The notes below the pieces were generated by a model. It did not search any database. It saw only the letters and a program-made list of their open reading frames with translations, and was not told the origin of the DNA. This document shows, in pieces, positions 32,489-43,704 of a DNA stretch of 64,000 nt. Made by a program: the position numbers and the translations under genes. Positions within the stretch are counted from its first letter, which is position 1. Each line of letters opens with the position of its first letter. Where the stretch lies: positions 26,413,768 to 26,477,767 of the forward strand of contig CM043948.1 of NCBI GenBank assembly GCA_014529385.2, in the 5' to 3' direction. Source of the stretch: Adiantum capillus-veneris. Its lineage: Eukaryota > Streptophyta > Polypodiopsida > Polypodiales > Pteridaceae.

Positions 32489-32561
32489 TTAAGACTTGAG
32501 ACTTCAAACATCTTACAGGAAAATCAGAATATCCATAAAAATCTGTTACCATATACATGTG

Positions 32562-32769
32562 GTAGTGATGTGTGTGAACACACTAGGACCGCCGGGGCAT
32601 TTTTTCCCTCTTTAGGAGGTTTTTTCCCCCGTGCATTGTATATACGCCCATCACTCTAGGGCTATCCATCTTTCTATTGCACACTAAGTAACACACTCTC
32701 TATTGTGTGCCTTGAGATTCCTTCGTCTTCTCCAAGCTGTGTGTGTTTCTCTGCAACCCTAATTCCAAC
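32562..32769 (+). repeat. 5' LTR of copia element G
   Basis: The right end CCAACA is fixed by the PBS two bases further on. The left end is placed at a TGTGTGTGAACAC-type start and is approximate. TATATA near 32640 is a likely core promoter, about 130 bases before the LTR end. Confidence 0.65.
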
Positions 32770-32771
32770 AA

Positions 32772-32783
32772 TTGGTATCAGAG
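32772..32783 (+). other. Primer binding site of copia element G
   Basis: TGGTATCAGAGC, complementary to initiator Met tRNA, follows the LTR. Confidence 0.92.
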
Positions 32784-33132
32784 CAGGTCACGTCCTCCCG
32801 GGCTTAGTCGCCAGCTGCTCCAGCACACGCCTGTTGACTATCTCCGATTTCAGTGAGCTTTGGCGAGCGTTCGCAGGTCGACAAAAATTTTGGGTAAGCT
32901 CGAAGAGCTTGGTCTGCTCAGAATTTTAATTTGGGCTCATTTCGGCCTCCGTTTCCACTACAGGCAGTACTGCACAGGCAATTTTGTCATTTTGTGTAGA
33001 ATTTTTGTCAGTGCCGTTTTCTGCATAACAGGTGCCTTATAGTCTTCTATGGTTTGTGCTATATAGCACAGGTTGTTCCCGCTTAGTTTCTCCTATTCTC
33101 GGGCAGTTTTCACATCAGGTGCAGTATTTACC

Positions 33133-34518
33133 ATGGCTGACAACAACAACACAGATGTGTTCAAGATGTTTGCTGCTGAGGACAGGTTGGATAGGGACAG
33201 CTACCCTATGTGGGCTTATATGATGCAACATGTTCTTGTGTCAAAGGGTGTCTGGAACATTGTGCAGGGCATTGATGTACGTCCTGGTTCTAAGGATGTA
33301 GGCGATGTTGAGGATGTTGCAGGTCTTGCTACAAGGATTGTAGCTGTTAGAGTTGTTTTGCCTACGGCAGAACAAGCTCGTTGGGATGTTAAGGATGCGC
33401 AGGCTCATGCATTGATTGCGTTGTCTGTGAAGCGCACCATTGTTCCTCACATCCGTTCAGCAAAATCTGCAAAACAGGCTTGGGATATTTTAGCAGGTCT
33501 TTATGCAAGCCGCAATGAGGCTAAATATGCTTTTCTACGTAAAGAGTTGGAGTCGAAGATTATGCATGAGGAAGATGATATGGTCACTTTCCTTGCTAGT
33601 GTCAAGGATATCAATGAGCAGCTTATTTATGCAGGTGAAGTCATTTATGATAGTTCCCTTGTGCGGAATATTCTTGATGCCTTACCAGATTCCTACCAGA
33701 CTTTTGCTAGTACTTGGAGACTTATGACCCAAGGAAATCCTGAAGTTGTGAAGTTTGATGCATTATGCACATTGCTGTTGCAAGAGTCACTTTCCAGAAA
33801 AAAGAGGACAAGGCAGCGTGCAGTTGAAGAGGCTTTTATTGCTTCTCAAAGAAAGGGTGGTAACAGTAATGCAGCCACTTCTTATGGTTCGGGTGTGAGT
33901 GGCAAAAATTCTGTTCATAATGCTTCTGCTGGCAGCACTTCGTCTGGCAATTCTAATGATAAGGGCAAAAAGAAGATGCATTGCCATTATTGTAAAGCCA
34001 ATGATCACTTGATCAAGTCGTGTCCTAAGTTGAAGGCCAAAGAGGCTAAGAAGAAAGAGGGTGGTTCCACTGCAAATGCTGGTTCCACTACAAATGCAGC
34101 CATTCTCGAGTCTTCTGTGAAAGGTGACTGTAATGATGATGTTGATGTAGAATGGGCTTTTAGCGCAGAGTGCACTGATGCAAAACTTTGGCATGCACGT
34201 TTTGGTCATCTAAATTTTGCCAGTTTGCTGCGTTTGCAGAAATCTGATATGGTTGCTTCTTTGCCACCTCTTGAAGCACCTGCCAAACATGTTTGTGAAG
34301 GCTGTATTTTGGGTAAGATGCAGCGTTCTAAGTTTCCAAAGGATGGTTCAGTTCGGGCCACATGCAGGTTGCAGCTTGTGCATAGTGATGTTTGTGGGCC
34401 CATGCAAACTCCGTCCTTGGGCAATTATCTGTACTTCGTGACTTTCATTGATGATTACTCCAGGCATGCATGGGTATTTATGCTTAAAGCGAAGTCCGAA
34501 GTTTTTATGTGCTTTTAA
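33133..34518 (+). pseudogene. Copia G gag and integrase start, protease missing
   Basis: The start MADNNNTDVFKMFAAEDRLD follows a 350-base leader. The gag capsid part contains YPMWAYMMQHVLVSKGVWN and the UBN2-like NILDALPDSYQTFASTW. The zinc knuckle is CHYCKANDHLIKSC. About 65 residues later the frame passes directly to LWHARFGHLNFASLL, the pre-integrase segment, and LQLVHSDVCGPM with TFIDDYSRHAWVFML of the integrase core. The whole protease with its DSGAS-type active site is absent without a frameshift. A TAA at 34516-34518 stops the frame inside integrase. Confidence 0.88.
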
Positions 34519-35583
34519 TTTTTTTTGGCTATGGCTGAAAATATCTCGAAATGTACTATGGGCACCCTCCGTTCTGATCGAGGGGGGGAGTATATGTCTC
34601 ATGAATTTAATGCATTTCTGGCTAGTCGTGTGATAAAACACCAATGTACAGTGCCTTATACACCTCAGCAAAATGGTGTTGCTGAGAGGAAAAACAGGTC
34701 ACTGACGGAAATGGCATGATGTATGGTCAAAAGTCAAGCTTTGCCGCATTCTTTTTGGCTTGAGGCCATTATGTGTGCCACTTATGTACTTAACAGGTGT
34801 CCTACGAAAGCTTTGCAGTCTATTACTCCATATGAAGCATGGCATGATAGAAAGCCTTCTATTGAGCACATGCGTGTTTTTGGTTGTTTGGCATATGCTT
34901 TGGTGCCACAAGTGCAGCGCAGAAAATTGGATGATAAGGCTGTCAAATGTATTTTTGTTGGTTATAGTGATGAAAGAAAAGGTTACATGTTGTATCATCC
35001 GCAAACAAAACGTATTCTGGTTTCATGGGATGTAGTGTTTGTGGAAGATTCTGTTCAGCCCTTGCTGTCATGTACTAGAGACAGTAATGTAAGCTCACAG
35101 GACATTTATGACACTTTGTTGCCTCTTTTCAGTGGTGGAAATACGAATGTAAGTTCCAATGAGGCAAATGTACAGCCTAAGGGGGTTTCTGAAAATGTTC
35201 TAGATCAGCCTATTACTGATGCAGATGTACATGATGTACTTGATGAGGAAAGGGCTGAAAATGAGCAGGCTAGAGGTATGACAAAATGGCTGGTGCACAC
35301 TTTGCATGACAGTAAATTGGATGCACCTTTGTCTAGTCGTACTCGTTCAGGCTCTCGCCATGCATCTTATGCATTAGATTGTTATGCTTTGGCTGTGTCT
35401 AGCTTAGATGATGTTGAGGAGCCTCTGACTTTTGATGAAGCACAAAATTCAAAAAATTGGATGGCTGCCATGCAATCAGAATATGATGCACTTATAGAAA
35501 ATGACACATGGACTTTATGTGATTTGCCTCCTAGCAAAAAGGCCATTGGTATGAAGTGGGTTTACAAGTTGAAACGCAAGCCG
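34519..35583 (+). pseudogene. Copia G integrase and start of RT, truncated
   Basis: It continues the same frame with LRSDRGGEYMSHEF and GVAERKNRSLTEMA (the second Asp and the Glu of integrase), then a TGA at 34720-34722 where Arg would fit. After it come SFWLEAIMCATYVLNRCPTK, the integrase tail, and the first RT segments WMAAMQSEYDALIENDTW and KKAIGMKWVYKLKRKPD. At 35583-35586 the sequence changes to minus-strand chromovirus DNA, so most of RT and all of RNase H are missing. Confidence 0.88.
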
Positions 35584-36165
35584 GACATTCTAGGATCTCT
35601 ATCTGACACGATGGATGTTGGTAATCCATGGTGTTTGAAAATATGTGATATGAAGAGTGTTGCCATTTGGTGTGCCTTAATAATCTTTTTGACATGAATG
35701 AAGTGTGCTTGCTTGCTAAACCTGTCGACTATTGTCCATAATCCCATATTCCCATATTCCCATGGATAGACTTGGGTAATCCAAAGATGAAATCCATGGA
35801 TATACTCTCCCATGGTGAATTTGGGATAGGCAATGTCTGGAGTAATCTAGGTTGCTTCCCTCTATCATACTTAGTCTTTTGGCATACTACACATTTTGAA
35901 ACATACTCTTGTATGTCCACTTTCATGGTAGGCCAATAGAAGTACGTTTCTACTTCTCGGAGAATAGATTGAATGCCTCTATGCCCCGCATAGGGAGGAG
36001 CATGGGATTCATACATAACTTTCTCACGAAGGGAATGGGTAACACATAGCCTATTGTCATCGAGAAGATAACCATCCTGCAAGGTGAATGGTTCTTCTTT
36101 CTCCCCCAAAGCAAGGGCTGACATTATATCCCTAAAGGCAGGGTCAGTAGCATACTCATCTATAA
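35584..36165 (-). pseudogene. Chromovirus C sliver: integrase zinc finger and core start
   Basis: The minus strand encodes the H2C2 zinc module HAPPYAGHRGIQSILREVET with YFYWPTMKVDIQEYVSKCVVCQ, then PWESISMDFIFGLPKS and IVDRFSKQAHFIHVKKII, ending near SDRDPRM. A small duplication near 35740-35770 disrupts the frame. It is the same family as the integrases at 3239 and 26561. It is joined on both sides to other elements without LTRs. Confidence 0.85.
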
Positions 36166-37733
36166 TAGAAGATAGGTGAAATAGGTCCCACAAAATCAAT
36201 GCCCCATTTTGCAAATGCCCTTGCTTCCATCATTGGCCATAGTGGCATCTCATCTTTGTTTATCGGCACCTTGGTGCGCTGATATGCGTCACAACACTTT
36301 ACAAACTCTTCAGCATCCATATGTAATGTATGCCACCATATTCTTGCGGTTAAGACAATTTTTGCCGTCTTATCGCCTGAAAAATGGCGTCCACCTATTC
36401 CGCTATGTTCATGTTCTAGAATCAGCAGGTATTCATTTTCACTTGCACAGATTCTAAGTTGATTGTGCTTTCCTCGCTTATAGAGTTGGTTCCCAATTAA
36501 CTGAAAGTCACGAGCCTCCAGCTCTATAGCACTTTTCCGTGCTCTTGTTATGTTTTCAGGAAACGTCCTAGTGGTTAAGAAATCAATGATATATTGACTC
36601 CATGCAGGTGAAATGTTTACCTGAAACAATGTCGCGTGATCCACTGGTCGTTTGGCACTACATATAGTACAATTGGTAACATAAGCATGTGTGTCCGCGT
36701 ACATAGTTGGCCAATAAACCCCTAATTGTTTCAGTCTCTGGTGTGTTTTCACTGTTGAACAATGAAATGCACAATCCTGGATATGTGCTTCTTCAAGATA
36801 ACACTCGAATTCCTCTTGATTTATATATAATCGTAGAATTTTGTCTGATCCTAGATGATATAGCCGTCCTGCAATCAACTGGAAATTTTTTGTTTGTGGA
36901 ATTGTTTGTTGTTTGGATCTGTCTTCTGTGTTATCAAACCTACCTCCAAAGGAAAGAATGCTAACAATTTCCTGAGACCATTTGGGTATCATTTCAATAT
37001 TAAAAAGATAAGCATCTGGTATGTCATCATCTACTCCTTCAGGAGCTTCCCCGTTGTGTATCCTTGAAATATGGTCCGCCCGTAGATGAGTTTTACCCTT
37101 TTTGACTACCACTGTGAAATCAAACTCTAGAAATATAATAAACAAGCGTACAATTCTCCCTGTATTGCATGGTTTATTTACCAGATACAAAAGAGCTTGA
37201 TGATCTGTGAAGAACAGAAAATTGTTTGCGAGCAAATAATGCTGAAATTTCTTTACAACATAAATCATTCCTAACCCCTCCCTTTCGGTGGTTGTGTAGG
37301 TCTTCTTCGCACTGTTTAACTGTCGGCTTGCATAACAAACTGGAAAATCCATTGTTCTGTCTCCATGCTGAGCCATAATACTCCCGATTGCATATGCAGA
37401 AGCATCAATGTGAACATGGAATATCTTTTCCCAATCTGGTGCTTTAAGTACAGGTGCTGATACAAGGTTTTGTTTCAGCTTTTGGAATGAAGTTTCACAC
37501 TCCTCAGTCCAGTCAAAACTAACTAATAAACAACAGAGAGGTTGTGCGATGACTGCATACATATATATGAATCTTCGATAATACCTGTAGTGTCTCATGA
37601 AGGATTGCACTTGTTTCACATTAGTAGGCCTGGGTAGGTCTACTATGACCTTGATTTTGTCTAGGTCTGTGGTTATGCCATTTCTTGAGACCATGTGTCT
37701 TAAGATGCGGCCTTGCCTAACATGAAAATTCAC
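36166..37733 (-). pseudogene. Ty3 element B: RNase H and integrase N-terminal part
   Basis: The frame begins in the RT thumb (ITTDLDKIKVIVDLPRPTNV), then RNase H with HVHIDASAYAIGSIMAQHGD, TTTEREGLGMIYVVKKFQHY and TDHQALLYLVN. Two integrase-type zinc modules follow: HIQDCAFH...NCTIC with VYWPTMYADTHAYV, and HSGIGGRH...CCDAY with WWHTLHMDAEEFV. The last Cys of the second is Tyr. The frame ends after FAKWGIDFVGPI, the first catalytic Asp region, where chromovirus C sequence begins. The rest of the integrase and the 3' LTR are absent. Confidence 0.88.
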
Positions 37734-38440
37734 TTTTCTGGGTTAAGATAGATTCGATATGTCCTGCATTTTTCAAATACCTTTTGCAAATGGTCAATAT
37801 GTTCCTCTCGTAGAAGAGAGTGTACACAAAGATCATCCATGTATATTTCTAAGAATATTCTTAGGTATTCTTTGAACGCGTGCATCATTAACCTTTGGAA
37901 GGTAGCTGGGGTATTAGTTAAGCCAAAAGGCATAACACGATATGCATAAATTTCCCATTCTATGGCAAACGCTGTTTTTTGTTGATCCTCTATTGCAATT
38001 GCCAATTGGTTGTATCCTGAAAACCCATCTAGAAAGGAATAAGCCCGTTTCCCAGCCACCCTCTCAAGTACATGTTCTGTGATTGGCAAGGGATAATTAT
38101 CCCTTATAGTGGCTACATTTACCTTTTGGAGGTTTACACACACTCACAGTTTTCCGTTCTTTTTGGGGACTACCACAATGGGTGACACCCAATCTGTATG
38201 TTCGATTTCATAGATGAATGCAGCATCCATCAGCTTGTCAATCTCCTCTTTTATTCGTTTCACAAATGTGTCATTATATGTATAAGGACGTTATTTGCTA
38301 GGTTTTGCATCTGATTTCAAAGGAATTGTATGTTGACATATTGATGGATCAACTCCTTTGAGGTCTTTGTAGGACCATGCAAACACATCTTTATACTTCT
38401 TGAGAAGTTGTGTTAACCGTTCTTCTTCTTCAGGCTCTAA
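37730..38440 (-). pseudogene. Ty3 element B reverse transcriptase, broken
   Basis: Segments in order are FAWSYKDLKGVDPSICQHTI, WVSPIVVVPKKNGKL, then a TGA at about 38142, CVNLQKVNVATIRDNYPLP, FLDGFSGYNQLAI, VMPFGLTNTPATFQRLM and the catalytic YMDDLCVHS. A frameshift at about 37731 separates it from the thumb and RNase H. The RT core is otherwise well conserved. Confidence 0.88.
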
Positions 38441-38952
38441 ATTGGTTGCTATATAGACCAGCTAAGGATTCTCACCTGGTCCCGTGAGGTCTATTCGTTT
38501 TGCATTTTCCAGCCTATCGTAAGATTCTTGGTTTGTTCTTTCCCTGACTGGTGGTGTCATTATGATTTTTCTGTCCTGAATGGTGAATTTCCGATAGTGT
38601 GATGGTACATTCATGTTTCCTTTTCTGACTCCCCTTTACCATCACTATCTCCCTCAGTAGTCCATTCCTCTCATAAAGACCATTTCAGTTCTTGGTATTT
38701 CTGTTTACGCTCCAGTTTGGTCCACTCTTGGTCTTTCATTGTTTCTTTTTTTTATTTTTGAGATTTTTGTGATTTTATTTTTGTTTTAGATTTCCGTACT
38801 TGTCTTATTTCCTCTGGCGTTCCTTCGTCTCGAACTTTTAAGAATCTTCTTGGTATTTGATCTTTTACACAATCCCCTGCTTTTACAAGCATCAGATAGT
38901 GAGTTTTACCTTTTATCATGGGCATCAGGTTCTCTCTTGCTTTGTTTCCTGC

Positions 38953-40685
38953 TCATTTTCTCGTATAGCGTTCCTGGCGTCTAGGGTGCTGATTAACAAA
39001 ATCATAAAACTTGATATTCTCTGTTTTCCCCCCACGCTCACTTGAGTTGTCTGAACACTCATTATCTGCATCATTATTTACTTCCAAATGCTCAGAGGAG
39101 TTATAAAACTCTTCTTGTTCTGGTGGTTCTACCATCTCATCTCCTCCTAGTATAATGCTTACCATGTCATTGGGTAGCACATCATAGCCATCCTTATCGT
39201 AAAATTTTGTTGTTGGACTATCTGTAATGGTACATACATCCAATGTTGCTAGTATGTGTTCCCATTCTAAAGGTTCCAAGGCATCTTCAGAAAAAGGAAT
39301 ATAATCCTTGTCCTCAATCGCTCTTTCTAAGACGCATTCCTCTCTTTGTAAGCTCCCACAATGTGAAGCTCCGCACATCCATAGCTCTTTTTGTTGCCCT
39401 AACCATGCTGGGAGTTCCAATCTTGCGACTGTAGCTGAATCAAACTCTTCCACTGGTGTCTGGTTCACATCCTTGTAACTATGGTCTTTTAGGTGTATTT
39501 TGGTTGTTGTCTCGCCATGTCTGAGGTTTATGTGGTCGTAACCCCAATCCTGGACCATCTTCAATTGTCTCATGAATGGTCTTCCCAAAATGATCTCATA
39601 ATTGTTCTTTTTGTCAAATCGACTATTGCAAATGTATGCTCATACTCGATTCCGCATGAAGTGACAATCACTTTTTCTAAGAGTCGTAGAGGCTTCTCCA
39701 TGAACCCATCTAACAATTGCAATTTCATTTTGGTGGCTCTCAAAGCTGGTTTTCCGCATTTTTTCCATATTTCCTTGGTGGCTATAGCAACTCCCTCTCC
39801 ACTGTCAAGAATAGCTTTGGAAACGACTCCTTGGAATTTTACTGGTAGCGTGGTGTTTCCATCTTCTCCCTCGCAATACTCTCCAACCTTGTTTAAAGGT
39901 ATTGGCCTAGTATTTAGTTGAGGCCTGTCCAATTTTCTGATCCCTTCCTGAAGCTTCGTGGTGGGGTCTTTCACTCCAAATTTTTCTAGGCATTTGCCTA
40001 CTGTGGTCCACATGTTTGGTCGTAACCTTAGGAGTTTGGCTAATGTGATCGTGCATGCCACCGGGGTGGACAATAACTCAATCAACCCTTGTGAATCCAT
40101 CACTTTGTTAGAAGAAAGTCTTTGAGATGGAATTGCTCTCACCTCCGACTTGGCTTCATACTCTCCTAGGTAAGAGGGTAGAGTTTTCAGCGAGTCTGGT
40201 TGGCTATGCCCCGAACTAATTGATCCATGGTCTCCCCCTTGTGAATATATATCAAAGTTCATTTGTGATATTGCCTCAAATTCTTCAATAGGAGGTAAGA
40301 TCTCATTTTTCTCTTTTCTCTTGCTATTCATGTGGGAACTTGCCCTGTTAGCTTCGTTGGCCTCACGGATTTGCTTCCACAGATCATCCAGACCGTTACA
40401 ATCCTTACCCATTTCTACCAATGTTTTAGGATGGATCCCGTCACTTGCCTCATCTGTTGTATTTGGCACTATGATAGGCACTCCCCTGGACTCATAGGCA
40501 TTCGTGAGTCTTTCCTTCATTTCTACTTGTTCCTCTAAAGTTGGTTTGCTACGGGTTGGAGCTGGTACTTCATGCCCATTTGTAGGTTTACCAAGCGGGT
40601 TTTCTATCAAAGATTGAGCTGTTTCAATCATCTTCCTACACATTTCTAACCTCTGTTTTTCTATTTCAGCATATGGATAAGTCAT
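38953..40685 (-). pseudogene. Ty3 element B protease and linker
   Basis: The protease active site reads KAILDSGEGVAIATKEIW, and after a frame change near 39588 it is followed by GRPFMRQLKMVQDWGYDHIN, the usual ILGRPF block. A long linker with acidic clusters separates it from RT. Upstream, the frame carries a charged segment (KLEEQVEMKERLTNAYESRG-like) and LLRLRPNMWTTVGKCLEKFG, which I do not recognise. Stops and frame changes make it non-functional. Between 38441 and 38952 only broken coding remains. Confidence 0.8.
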
Positions 40686-40814
40686 CCATCTTTGCTCTTG
40701 GGTTTGGTTTTTTTCTAGTCTGGCTTCATAAGCTTTTAGAAGTGCATCTAACTGCTCATTTACCTTGTCTGCCAGTGTTGCCGCAATGTGTGAGCTTAGG
40801 CTAGCTAGATCCTC

Positions 40815-41795
40815 TTACCGCTCTAATCTATCCTTTGTGTGTTTTAACTCCTCAGAGAGAGCATTTTGCTCTCGTTCTTTCCTGGCTTTCATACGCGCCT
40901 TTCTAGCTTTCCAAGTGCTTCTCTGATTTTTTGTTTCTAAACTTGGGACGTCGGTTTTTGGATCTTCAATTATGGGTTGGTTTGTCATTCTTTGAGCTTG
41001 GGCTCGTGTCACTGCCTGAATAGGTATGATCATCTCGTTTTCTGACCTTCCACTGGAAGGCACTGCTTCCACCATGTTCAAGGTAGTTTTTGCTCCTTTG
41101 CTCGGGTTCTTAGGGCAATCAAGAATCAAATGAGTAACTCCACACTCGGTGCAATATGCATTGACTCTAATGATTTCATCATGAGGACACTCTCTTAGCC
41201 AATGGTCTCCACCACACTTGTAGCAGGGTCCTTTAGGTTGTTGAGGTGCTCCTTGAGCTCCTCTTTATTGGTATGCATGTTTCTGTCCGCCCATTCCTCC
41301 GTTGGCTACGAACAAAAATGTTCGTTCATCTAAGCTATATCTTCCTTCTCCTGCTGCCTGTGCAGCTGTAGGTGGTCCTACACCTCCCATCATGCTCCAT
41401 GGTTCTGTTGTCGAGGGTTCTTCCGGTGGATAGTAGGCAGGATTTTCCGCATATCCACTGGGATCTTCATAGTATGCATGCATAGACACCAAAGCCTTAT
41501 CTTCTGATGCGGTTACTATTGGTGTGTATCTTATGCCAACTGGTCGTAATCCTGGTAGGGGTGGTTGTAGCCCCAACACTGGTTGTGGTCTTTCTACACC
41601 TACAGGTCCTAGTAGGTTGCTTGCTTGATACCTAGGCATCGGTGGAACTTGAGGAGAAGCTACTTGAGCTTGGGGAGCGTAAGGTCTCTCTCTCACATAT
41701 ATATCCCTTGTTATAATAACATTCCTTTGTCCCATGGTTTGTCCATTTTTGTTCAATAGCACACCACTTGGGCTGTTTAGCCTGGGGTTTGGCAT
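40815..41795 (-). pseudogene. Ty3 element B nucleocapsid with two zinc knuckles
   Basis: The frame has a Pro-rich segment (LQPPLPGLRPVGIRYTP), then after a stop near 41265 the knuckles CYKCGGDHWLREC and CTECGVTHLILDC, both CX2CX3HX4C. A basic coiled segment with KARKARMKARKEREQN follows. These are RNA-binding parts of gag. Stops occur at about 41265 and 40815. Confidence 0.75.
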
Positions 41796-41983
41796 ACAAG
41801 TTAATCTTTTTTAGCACTTCCTCTACAAGCTGCTCCTGGCTTACAGCTACTTCTCCTTTCAGTGTTGTCTTAGAAGACTTGCTTCCACTTTGTTGTGAAG
41901 ATGAATCGTCGTCAAGATCCTTGAACTCACCCTCTTTGTAGACCGCACAATTGTCTACAAGGTAAAGAGCCTCCTTGGTTAAT

Positions 41984-42394
41984 TCATTCAACGTCTTGCT
42001 CCTCTTCATATGTAAGTCCTTCTAGAGATCTACATTCCTTAGTCCTTGGCAGTTCTTCCACAAAGTAGAACTTAACATATCTTTTTAGTCGTAGGGCTAC
42101 CTTTTGCAAAGATTCCCCGTCTTTTTGTTTGAATTTATGGATTTGTGAGACGGTATTATGAGATATTCCCCTTTGTGAGAATTCCTCGATAAACTTGTCA
42201 AACACTTCCTCCATAGACTCAAAGTCTCTACGCTCCACAGAGTCAAACCAAGTAGCAGCGTCATCCTCTAGGATTAGTCCAAACCCTGCAAATTGGGTAG
42301 GGAAATCTAACACCTCTTCCACTCTACTTACATGCGCAAAGGCTGCTACATGATCTCTTGGATCTCTGTTTCTGTGTATTTCTTGTTTACCCAT
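41984..42394 (-). pseudogene. Ty3 element B gag capsid segment
   Basis: The frame contains DPRDHVAAFAHVSRVEEVLD, DDAATWFDSVERRDFESMEE and FIEEFSQRGI, the retrotransposon gag capsid fold core. It is preceded and followed by frame changes; the next block (41632-42009) starts with LNELTKEALYLVDN. It forms the virus-like particle in intact relatives. Confidence 0.8.
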
Positions 42395-42453
42395 TTTTGC
42401 ACTTGAGAAGGTCTAATTCTATGATGGTCTACAAATCTCATCATTGGATCTCC

Positions 42454-43704
42454 TCATCCCAATCTATATACCTCCTCTGGCCTTCTGTTGTAGGCTGATT
42501 CCTCTCCCAATGGTGCTCCTAAAACATAATTTCTAACACTTCTTGCAGGAGATGGTTCATCTCTTCGAACTCGTTCTATGGGTGGTCTTCCAGGCTCTGT
42601 TGACCCTTGAGTTTTTGGCTTACTCTCTCCTTGATACCTTGAATAGAGTGGTGGTTCTTGCAAATCCCTTAGCCCTCGTGCGGCTTGATAACCATCTCGG
42701 TTTAGGTCTTGCTCTAATGTTGCACTCTATCGAAGCCATGCCTGCAATGATGGCTGAGTTTCTGGTTGGTTTTGGTTGTTGAATGTCCGCGGTCTAGTAG
42801 AATGTGAGTTTGCGTCATATTCCTCTGAGAAGGGATTTGTCGATTTGCTAGGGGTGTAGGTGGCTCTTGGCACTTCATCGGGGGCATATGTCGATGCTCT
42901 TGGAACTGTTGCCTTTTCTACCTCCTCTGGGAGAATACGTTGGTGTTCTCTCCCGCACCTATCAACAAAAACGATATCCTTCCCCATTGCAATTTCATAA
43001 GAGAATAAGTAAAGAACCTTGTCTTTGATTAGCTCGTTTGGATATGGTTCTTTGCAGCGAAAGTAAGAGACTATTCCCTCACTCTCATGCTTGTAGATTC
43101 CCACATTCTCATTATAAGTTGAAACCCTGGTTGTTTTCTTATCATACATAAAAATTTCTCCAGGTTGATCAATGTTTGGAGGCAGTTCTTGAGTTTCTGA
43201 AACCATTTTCCCCTTCACCACGTTATCTCCATATCTGTTGTAATCCTCAGGGTTACTAAATATCATATAGTGGTTCCCCTTTTTGTCTCGGAATCTATCT
43301 CCATCATCATAGACTCGAATTATCTCCAGTCTCTGAGCCGGCCTTTCTTCAATAAAAATACACTTGCGTCCTCGATAATCAGCATAAACTAGAGCTCCCC
43401 TTGAGTTTGTTCCTTCTAAGAAGATCACAGTGAACTTGGAATCATTCAAGGGATTTAGGGGGGTGCTTTCTCCTGGCATTGGTCCGTCATAGGTGAATCC
43501 TCCTGGCTGTTGACTACCCATCATGAAGAAGGATTTGTCTGATGAAGTGTTGGTATCACTACCCTCCTCAATAATCGGTGCTAGTGGATCTAGCTTTGCC
43601 TGGGTTACACTCTCCTCGGTGGACACTAAGCTACCTTGGTCACCTGCCACCTTCTGGTCTCTAAAAATGTATCTTCCTGATCTTAAATTCATGAAACTTA
43701 TCAA
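42454..43704 (-). CDS. Ty3 element B N-terminal gag-like ORF, one stop
   Basis: This 325-residue ORF starts MISFMNLRSGRYIFRDQKVA and continues in the same frame after one TGA-type stop at about 42727 to 42454. It contains KCIFIEERPAQRLEIIRVYD and YMIFSNPEDYNRYGDNVV but no domain I can name. It precedes the capsid block and is probably an N-terminal extension of gag or a separate accessory protein. The ORF is longer than expected by chance. Confidence 0.55.
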
